From contig CAJCHN010000074.1 in NCBI GenBank assembly GCA_903970285.1, forward strand, positions 1-64,000: DNA of 64,000 nt. Direction: 5' to 3'. The notes beneath the pieces are model-generated. The model saw only the letters and a list, made by a program, of their open reading frames with translations, was not told the DNA's origin and searched no databases. The first letter of the stretch is position 1. Every line of letters starts with the position of its first letter. This document shows, piece after piece, positions 1-7,607 of this stretch. This DNA comes from Rhodanobacteraceae bacterium. GTDB lineage: Bacteria > Acidobacteriota > Terriglobia > Terriglobales > Acidobacteriaceae. The translations under genes and the position numbers were made by a program.

Positions 1-11
1 AGCGTCTCGGA

Positions 12-419
12 ATGGATACGGAGGACGGTACATGCAGCCTTCTGAGTCTGGTGTACCATTCCGCCATGCTCATCCCTACCCTCAGTCTAGCTTTGATGCA
101 GACGAAATATGCCGCTCCTGAAAGCGGCGCTTCCCTTTACGAAGCTTGCCGTGCCGCATTGCGGATTCAGGTCAAACCAGACCAACTATCTACCAGTGAC
201 CTAGAGGGCGGCCTGCAGTGCACTTCCTACATTGCTGGATTTGTAGATGCTTCGAGCAGCGACCCCACGTTGTGTTTACGGATCGAGGCACACTTGAATG
301 TCTTTGTGGGGATTTACGTCGCATATATGGAGGCTCATCCCAAGGAAATGAACGAGAGTCGAGCTGTAGGCGTGTACGACACTCTAAAAGCGAACTACCC
401 TTGCCCCGTGCAGAAGTGA
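12..419 (+). CDS. Rap1a/Tai-like small protein
   Basis: A 135-residue protein. After a short hydrophobic N-terminal stretch it has the layout of the Rap1a/Tai family: a G-x-x-L-x-x-x-C segment (GASLYEAC), a C-x-x-Y-I-x-G-F motif (CTSYIAGF), a middle Cys, a Y-M-E-A-H-P motif near residue 105, and a closing YPC. Family members are small secreted or periplasmic proteins, some of them immunity proteins for type VI amidases; no effector gene is visible here, so function is open. An internal ATG at 66 would give a better signal-peptide-like start (MLIPTLSLALM). The gene lies at the window edge, so its operon partner may be outside. Confidence 0.5.
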   Translation: MDTEDGTCSLLSLVYHSAMLIPTLSLALMQTKYAAPESGASLYEACRAALRIQVKPDQLSTSDLEGGLQCTSYIAGFVDASSSDPTLCLRIEAHLNVFVGIYVAYMEAHPKEMNESRAVGVYDTLKANYPCPVQK

Positions 420-640
420 TTGGGTCGTGAGGTAAGAAGTGGGCGCATCCGGTTCCACGCTTACGCTCCCGATCCATATTGGGTTAGCTAAGTATATTTA
501 TGCCCCGTTTTTCTGCTTCTCGTCGGATTACTTTTGGCGGTGGATTACATCGCGAACAATATCGGAAACAACACCACAGTTCTTATTGAGATTCTCAGTC
601 GCAAATCCAATGACCACGATTCAAATTAGGACACTACCGG

Positions 641-703
641 GAACCACCCATAAGTCTCATGCTCTGAAGAATATAAGCAACAATCGGGAAGAGGGGGTGG
701 TCC
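641..703 (-). repeat. Intergenic inverted-repeat element, copy 1
   Basis: Read on the minus strand, this stretch matches the element at 51859-51919. The two copies share an identical 26-base core (660-685 here, 51873-51898 there). Complementary arms flank the core: GGAACCACCC at 640-649 and GGGTGGTCC at 695-703. It lies between the convergent ends of the Rap1a-like gene and mqnC. The rest of the 293-base gap (420-640) shows nothing I can name. Confidence 0.7.
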
Positions 704-712
704 AGCCTCGTA

Positions 713-1801
713 TTATCCCGCCGTCGCCATCCGCGACGAGCCCGCCGCCACGCTTCGATACGCCGGCTCGAAGCCCAGCCCGCGCGCCACCTCCAGCATC
801 CGCTCGAAGTTCAGGCTGATCGTCGCCCCCGCCTTCTGCGTTACCTCGTCTTCGATCGGCAGGTCGAAGTCGTCGGCTCCATACAGCAGACCCTCGAGCG
901 CCCGCTCGTTCTGCGTCAGTACCGAGGTCCGCACCCGCGGCACATTGTCGAGAAAGATGCGGCTCAGCGCCAGGTGCCGCAGGTACTCACCGGTCCCAAT
1001 CTCGATCCCGCCAATCTGCGTGAAGTACGGCTTGTAGGTCCAGCACAGGAAACTTTTGAGCCCGCCCGTCTCATCCTGAAACTGCCGCGTCCGCTCCAGG
1101 TGCTCGACGCGCTCTTCGATGGTCTCGTCAAATCCAATCACCATCGTGGCCGTCGTGCGCAGCCCCGCTTCGACGATCGCCCGCTGCGCCTCGAAGTACT
1201 CCGCCACCGTGTACTTGAACTTGCTGTGCCGCTTGCGGAAGTTCTCCGTCAGGATCTCTGAGCCGCCCCCCGTAATCCAGCGCACCCCCGCCTCCCTGAA
1301 CCGGCGCGCCGCCTCCGCCAGCGGAAGCTTTGCGTGGTCGGCCAGATAGAGAAATTCGGCGATGGTGAGCGCATAGAACTCCAGCGTGTCGCCGTAGCGC
1401 TGCCGGATCGCGGCGAACAGGTCGCAGTAGTAATCCAGCGGCAGATGCGGGTTGAAGCCGCCATTGAACGCGGCCAGGTCGCCGCCGAGCGCCAGCAGTT
1501 CGTCCAGCTTGGCGAACACCTCCGCCTGCGAAAGCACGTACCCGCCTGCCTGCCCCGGCAGCTTGTAGAACGCGCAGTAGTCGCACTGCGCCACGCAGAC
1601 GTTGGTGTAATTCACGATTCGCATGATCATGTACGTGCATGCGGATGCCGCATGGAAACGCCCGCGAACCTGCTGCGCCAGCGCACGCAACTCCGCGTCC
1701 CCGGCGTTTCGCCACAGCCAGAGCGCATCTCCGGCGGAGATACGCTCCCGCGCATCGATCTTCTGGCGAATCTGATCCAGCGTGGAGAGTGCAAGGTTCA
1801 C
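713..1801 (-). CDS. mqnC: Cyclic dehypoxanthine futalosine synthase MqnC (radical SAM)
   Basis: Radical SAM enzyme of the futalosine menaquinone pathway, which cyclises dehypoxanthine futalosine. The 362-residue protein has the iron-sulfur motif C-x3-C-x2-C (CVAQCDYC) near residue 70, preceded by the family signature NYTNVCVA, plus an ITGGGSEIL segment and the late QIGG/TSVLTQ region typical of MqnC. MqnE is the closest alternative, but overall length and the CDYCAFYK context favour MqnC. The start is GTG at 1801, overlapping the stop of the upstream Crp-type regulator by four bases (GTGA), so the two are translationally coupled. No other menaquinone gene is in the window. Confidence 0.85.
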   Translation of the reverse strand: MNLALSTLDQIRQKIDARERISAGDALWLWRNAGDAELRALAQQVRGRFHAASACTYMIMRIVNYTNVCVAQCDYCAFYKLPGQAGGYVLSQAEVFAKLDELLALGGDLAAFNGGFNPHLPLDYYCDLFAAIRQRYGDTLEFYALTIAEFLYLADHAKLPLAEAARRFREAGVRWITGGGSEILTENFRKRHSKFKYTVAEYFEAQRAIVEAGLRTTATMVIGFDETIEERVEHLERTRQFQDETGGLKSFLCWTYKPYFTQIGGIEIGTGEYLRHLALSRIFLDNVPRVRTSVLTQNERALEGLLYGADDFDLPIEDEVTQKAGATISLNFERMLEVARGLGFEPAYRSVAAGSSRMATAG

Positions 1802-2604
1802 GTCTCCAGTGTAGCGCTCCCGGCCGTGGCCTCAGGTGCAGCCGGACCGATGATCTCCTGAACGCCCATAGGGGAGATCTTCGGCATGCGCAGCGGGCGC
1901 ATACACGTCGACCGGCTGGCGTCCGAGGCGTCCGAACTCGGCATGTGATCGAGCAGCACAACATTCAGCAGCGACTTGTGCACGCGGATCCGCCCGTTGT
2001 AATCGATGTAACCGAGCTTGCGGAAGCGATTCATAAAGAAGCTGACCCTTGACCGGGTGGTGCCGATCATCTCGGCCAGAGCCTCCTGCGTGATCTCCGG
2101 AATCAGCGTCTCAGGCTCACCCGCCCCGCCAAACTCCGCCATCAGCAGCAGCGTCCGCGCCAGGCGCTTTTCACTGGAATTGAACAGTTGGTCGACAAGG
2201 TCGGCCTGCGTACGCATGCCGCGAGCCAGCAGGAAGCGCACAAAGAAGTCGGAAAACGCATGTTCTTCGTGCAGAACGCGCAGCATCTCGGCGCGGTCGA
2301 TCCGTATGGCTGTGCAGGCGGTGATCGCCGTCGCCGTCGCCGTCCGCGGGCTTGATCCATCCGCCACTGCCTCTTCGCCCACGAAATCCCCGGGTACCAG
2401 CAGAGCGAGCGTCGCCTCTTTTCCGTTGCTCGAAACCACCGTCAGCTTCGCTCGGCCAGCGTGCAGAAAGAACACGTAATTGGAAGAGACACCCTGCGAA
2501 AAGAAGATCGCCTTCGGCTTGATGTGGACTAACTTCTTTCCTGGCCCCTCGGTAGCGAGGAACGTCTTCGAAGTGAACATCTCTTTGCCGGATAGGTTTG
2601 TCAC
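1798..2604 (-). CDS. Crp/Fnr-family transcriptional regulator
   Basis: A 268-residue regulator. The N-terminal half is a cyclic-nucleotide-binding-type beta roll (PGDFVGEEAVADG resembles the phosphate-binding cassette), followed by the long dimer helix and a C-terminal winged helix with ITQEALAEMIGTTRSRVSFFMNRFRKLGYI. There is no N-terminal cysteine cluster, so it is not a classical Fnr. After the wing, about 45 extra residues rich in Ser, Met and Pro extend beyond the usual family end. GTG at 2604 has a GAGG six bases upstream; ATG at 2580 is an alternative without one. It is coupled to mqnC, suggesting control of respiration or redox state. A CRP-like palindrome lies 67 bases upstream. Confidence 0.8.
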   Translation of the reverse strand: MTNLSGKEMFTSKTFLATEGPGKKLVHIKPKAIFFSQGVSSNYVFFLHAGRAKLTVVSSNGKEATLALLVPGDFVGEEAVADGSSPRTATATAITACTAIRIDRAEMLRVLHEEHAFSDFFVRFLLARGMRTQADLVDQLFNSSEKRLARTLLLMAEFGGAGEPETLIPEITQEALAEMIGTTRSRVSFFMNRFRKLGYIDYNGRIRVHKSLLNVVLLDHMPSSDASDASRSTCMRPLRMPKISPMGVQEIIGPAAPEATAGSATLET

Positions 2605-2670
2605 GTTGACCTCACTCCCTCGTTCGTGAAGCGGATCCCGGCAATTGCGCTCTGGACTTTCTCACTGCCG

Positions 2671-2692
2671 TTATGTGCGATGGGTTACATAA
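2671..2692. promoter_or_regulatory. CRP-like palindromic site
   Basis: TTATGT at 2671-2676 and ACATAA at 2687-2692 are perfect inverted repeats. Read as a CRP-type box it is TATGTGC-N6-TTACATA, the same spacing as TGTGA-N6-TCACA with one change in each half. It sits between the Crp-family gene and divergent proC, 67 bases before the regulator start, so autoregulation is likely. Confidence 0.5.
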
Positions 2693-2837
2693 ACAGCATG
2701 ACACCTGCCGCGGCACAAGGATGAGCTAAATTGCTCAGTCCCGCGGCCGCACACGAACACTCTAGCCTCCTTGCGGCGAGCGTTGCACCCGGAACCGGCT
2801 TTGGCCCCGCGCGGCGCCGCTCTGGTAGCCTGCTGGG

Positions 2838-3695
2838 ATGAGCGAAACCGGATACGAGGCAAAGCTTCCGCAGCCGTTGATGCCTGGAACCAGGGTCGCG
2901 GTGCTGGGCGCCGGCAAGATGGGCGGCATCCTGGTGCAGGGGTTTCTCAAGAACAACCTTTTAGGACAGGATCAGATCGCGGCCACGGTGCAGCACCAGG
3001 ATCGCGCAACGGCGCTTTCGGCGCAGTTCGGCGTGACCGTCACCACGGACAATCGTGCCGCCGCCGCGTGGGCCGACGTCATCCTGCTGGGCGTCAAGCC
3101 GGTGCAGGTGCCGGGTCTGATGGCGCAGATCAAGCCCGCTCTGACCGCCGGCAAACTGCTGCTCTCGTTTGCGGCATCGGTGACCACGGGCGCCATCGAG
3201 CAGGCGGCGGGCCTCGACCTGGGCGTAGTACGCGCCATGCCGAACACTCCGGCCATGATCTCCGCCGGAGTCACGGCGTTGTGCGCCGGCCGTTTCGTCT
3301 CCGCCGAACAGATGTCGATCGCGCAGAAGATCTTTGCAACCGTCGGGCGGACGGTCGTGGTCGACGAGAAGCACATGGACGCGGTGACGGGGTTAAGCGG
3401 CTCCGGCCCGGCATTCCTCTACATCATTATCGAGGCGCTGGCGGAGGCCGGCGTGAATGTCGGCCTGCCTCGCGACGTGGCCACCCTGCTCGCGGCGCAG
3501 ACGACGCTGGGTTCTGCGCGCATGGTGCTCGAGACCGGCTATCACCCCGCCCTGCTGAAAGACCAGGTCACCACGCCGGCGGGCTGCACCGTGGACGGAA
3601 TCCTGGAGCTTGAAGAGGGCGGGCTGCGAGTTACCCTGATCAAGGCAGTCAAGCGGGCTACGATGCGAGCGAGGGAACTTGCAAGCGGAAAGTAA
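2838..3695 (+). CDS. proC: Pyrroline-5-carboxylate reductase
   Basis: Last step of proline synthesis: NAD(P)H-dependent reduction of 1-pyrroline-5-carboxylate in the cytoplasm. The 285-residue protein starts with a Rossmann fold (VLGAGKMGGIL near residue 22), has the conserved RAMPNTPA motif near residue 135, and the C-terminal helical domain signature SGSGPAFLYIIIEALAEAGV followed by the T-T-P-A-G-C-T motif. Length is normal. The ribosome site before ATG 2838 is weak. The gene is divergent from the Crp-type regulator; the 233-base gap holds the CRP-like box and an imperfect TGAGC/GCTCA palindrome at 2722-2737. Confidence 0.92.
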   Translation: MSETGYEAKLPQPLMPGTRVAVLGAGKMGGILVQGFLKNNLLGQDQIAATVQHQDRATALSAQFGVTVTTDNRAAAAWADVILLGVKPVQVPGLMAQIKPALTAGKLLLSFAASVTTGAIEQAAGLDLGVVRAMPNTPAMISAGVTALCAGRFVSAEQMSIAQKIFATVGRTVVVDEKHMDAVTGLSGSGPAFLYIIIEALAEAGVNVGLPRDVATLLAAQTTLGSARMVLETGYHPALLKDQVTTPAGCTVDGILELEEGGLRVTLIKAVKRATMRARELASGK

Positions 3696-3759
3696 ACGGA
3701 TGTGCCGGGAGCTGCGCGCCACGCAAAATCCTGCTGAGACAGACGCTTAGAATAACGGC

Positions 3760-4761
3760 ATGGCGATGCTCCCGATTCGCAATCATACGGCATCAACACA
3801 GAGCGTTGCCCGCTTTGCCTGGCTCGTCACGGGTTTCTTCGTCCTGGTCGTACTTTGGGGCGCGGTGGTGCGGGCATCCGGTTCCGGCGGAGGCTGCGGA
3901 GCCAGTTGGCCGCTCTGCAACGGCGACTTCGTTCCACGCCACCCGCGACTGGCAACCGTGATCGAGTTCACCCACCGCTCGACCTCCGGCATCTGCACCG
4001 TGCTGCTGGCGGGACTGGCATGCTGGACGTTCTGGGCCACCCCGAAGCGGCATAAAGCCCGCCGGGCTGTTCTGTGGGCGGCGTTTTTTCTGGTAACGGA
4101 GGCGCTGCTGGGCGCGGCGCTTGTGCTGCGGCACTGGGTCGAGAACAATGTCTCCACCGGACGCACCATCGCGCAGTCCATTCACTTCACCAACACCCTG
4201 CTGCTGATGGGTTCACTGGCGTTGACGGCATGGTTTCTGCGTGACGAATCTCGCGACCTCGCGGTTCCCCGTGGCACCCGCACGGCGGCCTGGTTCGCAG
4301 TCTTGGCGACTCTCGTGGTTGGAGCGACCGGCTCGCTCGCGGCCCTCGCCGATACGCTCTTCCCGTCTCCTACGTTGAGCGCTGGTATGGCACAGGACTT
4401 TGCGGCGAGCGCACCGTTGCTGGTGCGGATGCGCTGGCTTCACCCCGCCGCGGCAATCATCGCCCTGGTCGCTGTCACCCTGTTGGTCCGTTCGGGTGTG
4501 CGTGCAAGCGGATGGGACCGCATCTGCATCGCCGTCGCGAGCCTCACGGCCTTGCAGTTCCTGCTGGGCGGAGCGGACGTGCTGCTGCTGGCCCCCACCT
4601 GGCTCCAGGTGCTTCATCTCCTCGGAGCGGATCTTTTCTGGGTGGCCCTGGTGATCCTGGCGGGAAGGGTGTTCTGGGCGCCTGAGTCTGAGTCTGTCCT
4701 TCAACCGCGCTCCGCCCCGGTGTCACGCGAGCGACCCGGAGCGCCAGCTTCGGCAGCCTGA
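3760..4761 (+). CDS. ctaA: Heme A synthase (COX15/CtaA family)
   Basis: Membrane enzyme converting heme O to heme A for aa3-type cytochrome oxidase. The 333-residue protein has about eight hydrophobic segments. It contains the family features GAVVRASGSGGGCGASWPLCNG (glycine/cysteine-rich first loop), the histidine segments EFTHR and QSIHFTN in the first half and RWLHPAA and VLHLLGAD in the second, matching the two four-helix halves. Start at ATG 3760, with ATG 3766 also possible. Its stop codon directly abuts the stop of the convergent small gene at 4762 with no spacer. Oxidase genes themselves are not in the window. Confidence 0.88.
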   Translation: MAMLPIRNHTASTQSVARFAWLVTGFFVLVVLWGAVVRASGSGGGCGASWPLCNGDFVPRHPRLATVIEFTHRSTSGICTVLLAGLACWTFWATPKRHKARRAVLWAAFFLVTEALLGAALVLRHWVENNVSTGRTIAQSIHFTNTLLLMGSLALTAWFLRDESRDLAVPRGTRTAAWFAVLATLVVGATGSLAALADTLFPSPTLSAGMAQDFAASAPLLVRMRWLHPAAAIIALVAVTLLVRSGVRASGWDRICIAVASLTALQFLLGGADVLLLAPTWLQVLHLLGADLFWVALVILAGRVFWAPESESVLQPRSAPVSRERPGAPASAA

Positions 4762-5079
4762 TTACTGATGGTTGGCATCCTGCGAGTTGGCATGCGGATC
4801 AAGCGTCTTCACCGTCTTGTGGTATGCCGTCTTCACTCCATGTTTGGTCTTGTGATAGACCTTCTTGGTGCCGTGCTTGGTCTTGCTGTAGCCCTTCTCG
4901 GTTCCCGATTTGATACCGTGTCCCGTATCCACAGCGGCATCCTTGGTATCGTGTCCCGCCGCCGACATATCGTGCTTGGGGCTGGAGTCGGTCTGGGCCA
5001 GCCCGGTCGAAGCGCCGACAGAAAGCGCGGCCACAAGGGCGAGGGTGCCATATTTCAAGAGTGATGTCCGTTTGCTCAT
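4762..5079 (-). CDS. Small secreted Lys/His-rich repeat protein
   Basis: A 105-residue protein of unknown function. A clear signal peptide (residues 1-29, ending GLAQ) is followed by a polar, probably unfolded region. Residues 55-92 hold imperfect repeats built on K-T-K-H-G and V-Y-H-K-T (GYSKTKHGTKK, VYHKTKHGVK, AYHKTVK). The mature part is very basic with many histidines and no cysteine, so binding of nucleic acid, acidic polysaccharide or metal is conceivable but unproven. It is preceded by a GGAG-type ribosome site and has its own intergenic region. I do not recognise a family. Confidence 0.65.
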   Translation of the reverse strand: MSKRTSLLKYGTLALVAALSVGASTGLAQTDSSPKHDMSAAGHDTKDAAVDTGHGIKSGTEKGYSKTKHGTKKVYHKTKHGVKTAYHKTVKTLDPHANSQDANHQ

Positions 5080-5176
5080 GATTCTCCTTCAGGAAATTGG
5101 CTGGGGAGGGAAGTCTTTCCTCTAAGGTAGATTCCGGATTTCGGCTGCCGGTTGCTACGGAGGGTATCCGCTTCCG

Positions 5177-5190
5177 TTAAAGCGGTTTAA
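5177..5190. promoter_or_regulatory. Putative sugar-regulator operator (symporter)
   Basis: TTAAAGCGGTTTAA is palindromic at 12 of 14 positions with a central CG, as expected for LacI-family operators. It ends eight bases before the candidate -35 of the symporter promoter and matches the site at 7534-7547 at 12 of 14 bases. Confidence 0.5.
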
Positions 5191-5197
5191 AAGATGA

Positions 5198-5226
5198 TTG
5201 GCGAGTTGTATGTTCCGCGTTATATA
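5198..5226 (+). promoter_or_regulatory. Candidate sigma-70 promoter of the symporter gene
   Basis: TTGGCG at 5198-5203 and TATATA at 5221-5226 are separated by 17 bases. It lies about 90 bases before the symporter start, directly downstream of the palindrome at 5177-5190. Confidence 0.45.
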
Positions 5227-5317
5227 GTTGTCGCGTCTTTGAGTAACCGCTTTCCCGCCAAACCCAAGGGCAAACTGCCGCCTCATGCGGCGGTACTCCG
5301 ATCGAGGCTTCCTTCCT

Positions 5318-7045
5318 ATGCATGTTCTGCCCGCCCTGTGGCTTGCGTCCGCGCAACTGACGCACCTGTCGCCTGTGGACATCCTGATCCTCGCCCTCTA
5401 CTTCGCTCTGGTCGTCTTCATCGGGTTTTATGTCAAGGGCTCAACCAATACCAGCGAAGAGTTTTTTCTCGCGGGACGCGAGATGTCGGCGTGGATCGCG
5501 GGCCTGAGCTTCGTCTCGGCGAACCTGGGCTCGCTCGAACTGATGGGCTGGGCGGGCGCCGCCTACGAGTACGGCATGCTGGCGACGCACTGGTACTGGA
5601 TCGGCGCGATCCCGGCCATGCTGTTCCTGGGCATCGTCATGATGCCGTTCTATTACATCTCGAAGACGCACTCGGTGCCCGGCTATCTGCATCTTCGCTT
5701 CGGCGAAGGAGCGCGTGCAGTCAGCGCGGTGTCGTTTGCGCTGATGACGATTCTGATGAGCGGCGTGAACATGTACGCCATGGCGGTGGTGATGCAGACC
5801 GTGCTGGGGTGGAACATCACCTTCTCGATCTGGGTGGGCGCCGGTACGGTCGCGCTGTACGTGATGCTGGGCGGACTGCGCTCCGCCATCATCAACGAGG
5901 TGCTGCAGTTCGTGCTGATCTGGGCGGGCGCGGCCATGATCCCGGTGCTTGGCCTGATCGAGGCCGGCGGCTGGAGCAACCTGAAGCACAACATCGCGAC
6001 CAACGTCGGCAACGCGAACTACACCCACATGTGGACCACGCTGGGCCACTTCCGCGACAACCCGATGGGCGTGCACTGGACCGGCATCGTCTTCGGTCTG
6101 GGCTTCGTCGTCAGCTTCGGCTACTGGACCACGGACTTCCTGGTCGTGCAGCGCGTGCTCAGCGCGAACAACCTGCGCGCGGCCAAGATGGCGCCGGTGA
6201 TCGGCGCGGCATTCAAGATGGCGGTTCCGCTGATCGTCATCGTGCCAGGCCTGATTGCGCTCGGTCTGCATAACGCGGACGGCACGCCGATCTACCACCT
6301 GGTCGCGACCGATGTCGCCAAGCAGACGGGTGGCCAAAGCTTTGACGAAGTGCTGCCGCTGATGCTGATCCGCTACTGCGGGCCCGGGCTGCTCGGTCTC
6401 GGCATTACGGCCTTGGTGGCCGGCTTTATGAGCGGCATGGCCGGCAATGTGAGCGCCTTCTCAACCGTGTGGACCTACGACATCTATGGCGCCTTCATCA
6501 ACAAGAAAGCGTCGGACAGCCATTACGTGGCGATGGGCCGCTGGTCCACGGTGATCGGCATGCTGGTGTCGATCCTGTCGGCCTACCTTCTGGTACATGC
6601 GACCGGCATCATGGACTATGTGCAGGCGCTCTTCAGCTTCTTTATCGCGCCGCTGTTTGGCACGGTCATCCTTGGCATGTTGTGGAAGCGGGCCACGCCG
6701 GCGGGCGGATTCTGGGGGCTGCTGGCCGGAACAGCCTCATCCATCACGATGTTTATCTGGGTGCACAATGCGCCCAGTGAGCTGCGCTACGTGGCAATGA
6801 GCGCCGATGCGCAGCCGATGGCTGAAAACCTCTACCGCGCGCTCTGGAGCTGGATCATCTGCGTGGTGGTGACGATCCTCGTCAGCCTGCTGACCAAGCG
6901 CATGGCGGACACCGAACTTGCCGGCCTGGTGTACGGGGTGACGCCGCTGCCCGACGACGGGGCGAAGACTCTGTTTGAGAAGCCGATCTTCTGGGCGGTC
7001 GTCGTCATCGTCGTCTTCTTTGCCTTGAACCTCATCTTCTTCTAA
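5318..7045 (+). CDS. Sodium/solute symporter (SSS family)
   Basis: Inner-membrane sodium-coupled transporter, probably for a sugar. About 575 residues with 13-14 hydrophobic helices. Family marks include the early N-T-S-E-E-F-F-L-A-G-R segment in the first loop, GWAGAAYEYG, VPGYLHLRF and the ALVAGFMSGMAGNVSAFSTVWTYDIY region that corresponds to the sodium-binding helix. ATG 5318 is preferred because GAGG lies upstream at about ten bases; ATG 5285 has no ribosome site. It is followed by a small membrane protein and a fucose-isomerase-like enzyme, and shares an operator-like palindrome with the latter. The substrate cannot be named from sequence. Confidence 0.82.
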   Translation: MHVLPALWLASAQLTHLSPVDILILALYFALVVFIGFYVKGSTNTSEEFFLAGREMSAWIAGLSFVSANLGSLELMGWAGAAYEYGMLATHWYWIGAIPAMLFLGIVMMPFYYISKTHSVPGYLHLRFGEGARAVSAVSFALMTILMSGVNMYAMAVVMQTVLGWNITFSIWVGAGTVALYVMLGGLRSAIINEVLQFVLIWAGAAMIPVLGLIEAGGWSNLKHNIATNVGNANYTHMWTTLGHFRDNPMGVHWTGIVFGLGFVVSFGYWTTDFLVVQRVLSANNLRAAKMAPVIGAAFKMAVPLIVIVPGLIALGLHNADGTPIYHLVATDVAKQTGGQSFDEVLPLMLIRYCGPGLLGLGITALVAGFMSGMAGNVSAFSTVWTYDIYGAFINKKASDSHYVAMGRWSTVIGMLVSILSAYLLVHATGIMDYVQALFSFFIAPLFGTVILGMLWKRATPAGGFWGLLAGTASSITMFIWVHNAPSELRYVAMSADAQPMAENLYRALWSWIICVVVTILVSLLTKRMADTELAGLVYGVTPLPDDGAKTLFEKPIFWAVVVIVVFFALNLIFF

Positions 7046-7100
7046 CCGGTCAATCGCAACCCGCTGTATGCAGTCGAGAGAAAGAGTAGGAGTTTTCGTG

Positions 7101-7400
7101 ATGGATGAGACACAGGATCCGAAACCGCATCCGCATGTGCATGCCGATGCCAACGCACCCGTCGACGCGATCTCACCCGGGCGCGGAGAGTCGCTGTCTA
7201 TCTGGTTCTTCTGCGGCATTCTGACCCTGGGCTACGGCATTGTGCTGGTGCTGACGGCGGCCTGCGAGCAGTTCAACCTGTTCGGCTTGCACCAGCCGAA
7301 TACCGTTCTGGCCAACCTTCACCCGACCTTCTGGTGGGGAATGTGCCTGCTGCTGTTCGGTCTGTTCTACACGCTGAAGTTCCGACCGGGCAAAGGCTGA
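7101..7400 (+). CDS. Small two-helix membrane protein
   Basis: About 99 residues. A His/Asp/Pro-rich N-terminus is followed by two hydrophobic segments (about residues 35-57 and 70-90), with WWGMCLLLFGLFYTLKF forming the second. ATG 7101 has TAGGAG nine bases upstream; an earlier ATG at 7068 lacks a site. It starts 55 bases after the symporter stop and is probably co-transcribed, suggesting an accessory role for the transporter. I do not recognise a named family. Confidence 0.6.
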   Translation: MDETQDPKPHPHVHADANAPVDAISPGRGESLSIWFFCGILTLGYGIVLVLTAACEQFNLFGLHQPNTVLANLHPTFWWGMCLLLFGLFYTLKFRPGKG

Positions 7401-7533
7401 TCTCATGCGTGCTGCGGTGACCGGCGTGAAGCGGCGGAACAATCCTGCCTTTCGCCGGACAAACCAGATGCCGTGGATGAACTAGAACTGTTATGCCTGC
7501 AGGTACCCTTCGCGGGACTTGGCCGACTTACTG

Positions 7534-7547
7534 ATAAAGCGCTTTAA
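7534..7547. promoter_or_regulatory. Putative sugar-regulator operator (isomerase)
   Basis: ATAAAGCGCTTTAA contains the perfect 12-base palindrome TAAAGCGCTTTA (7535-7546). It overlaps the likely -10 region of the fucose-isomerase-like gene (TTGGCC at 7519-7524, then 17 bases), a repressor position. It is nearly the same as the site at 5177-5190. Confidence 0.55.
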
Positions 7548-7607
7548 TCAAGCTTTGCTAAGCTGTTGAGGGCCTTCTGCGGAGAGCGGGGCGAAGGGAG
7601 TTGATGG

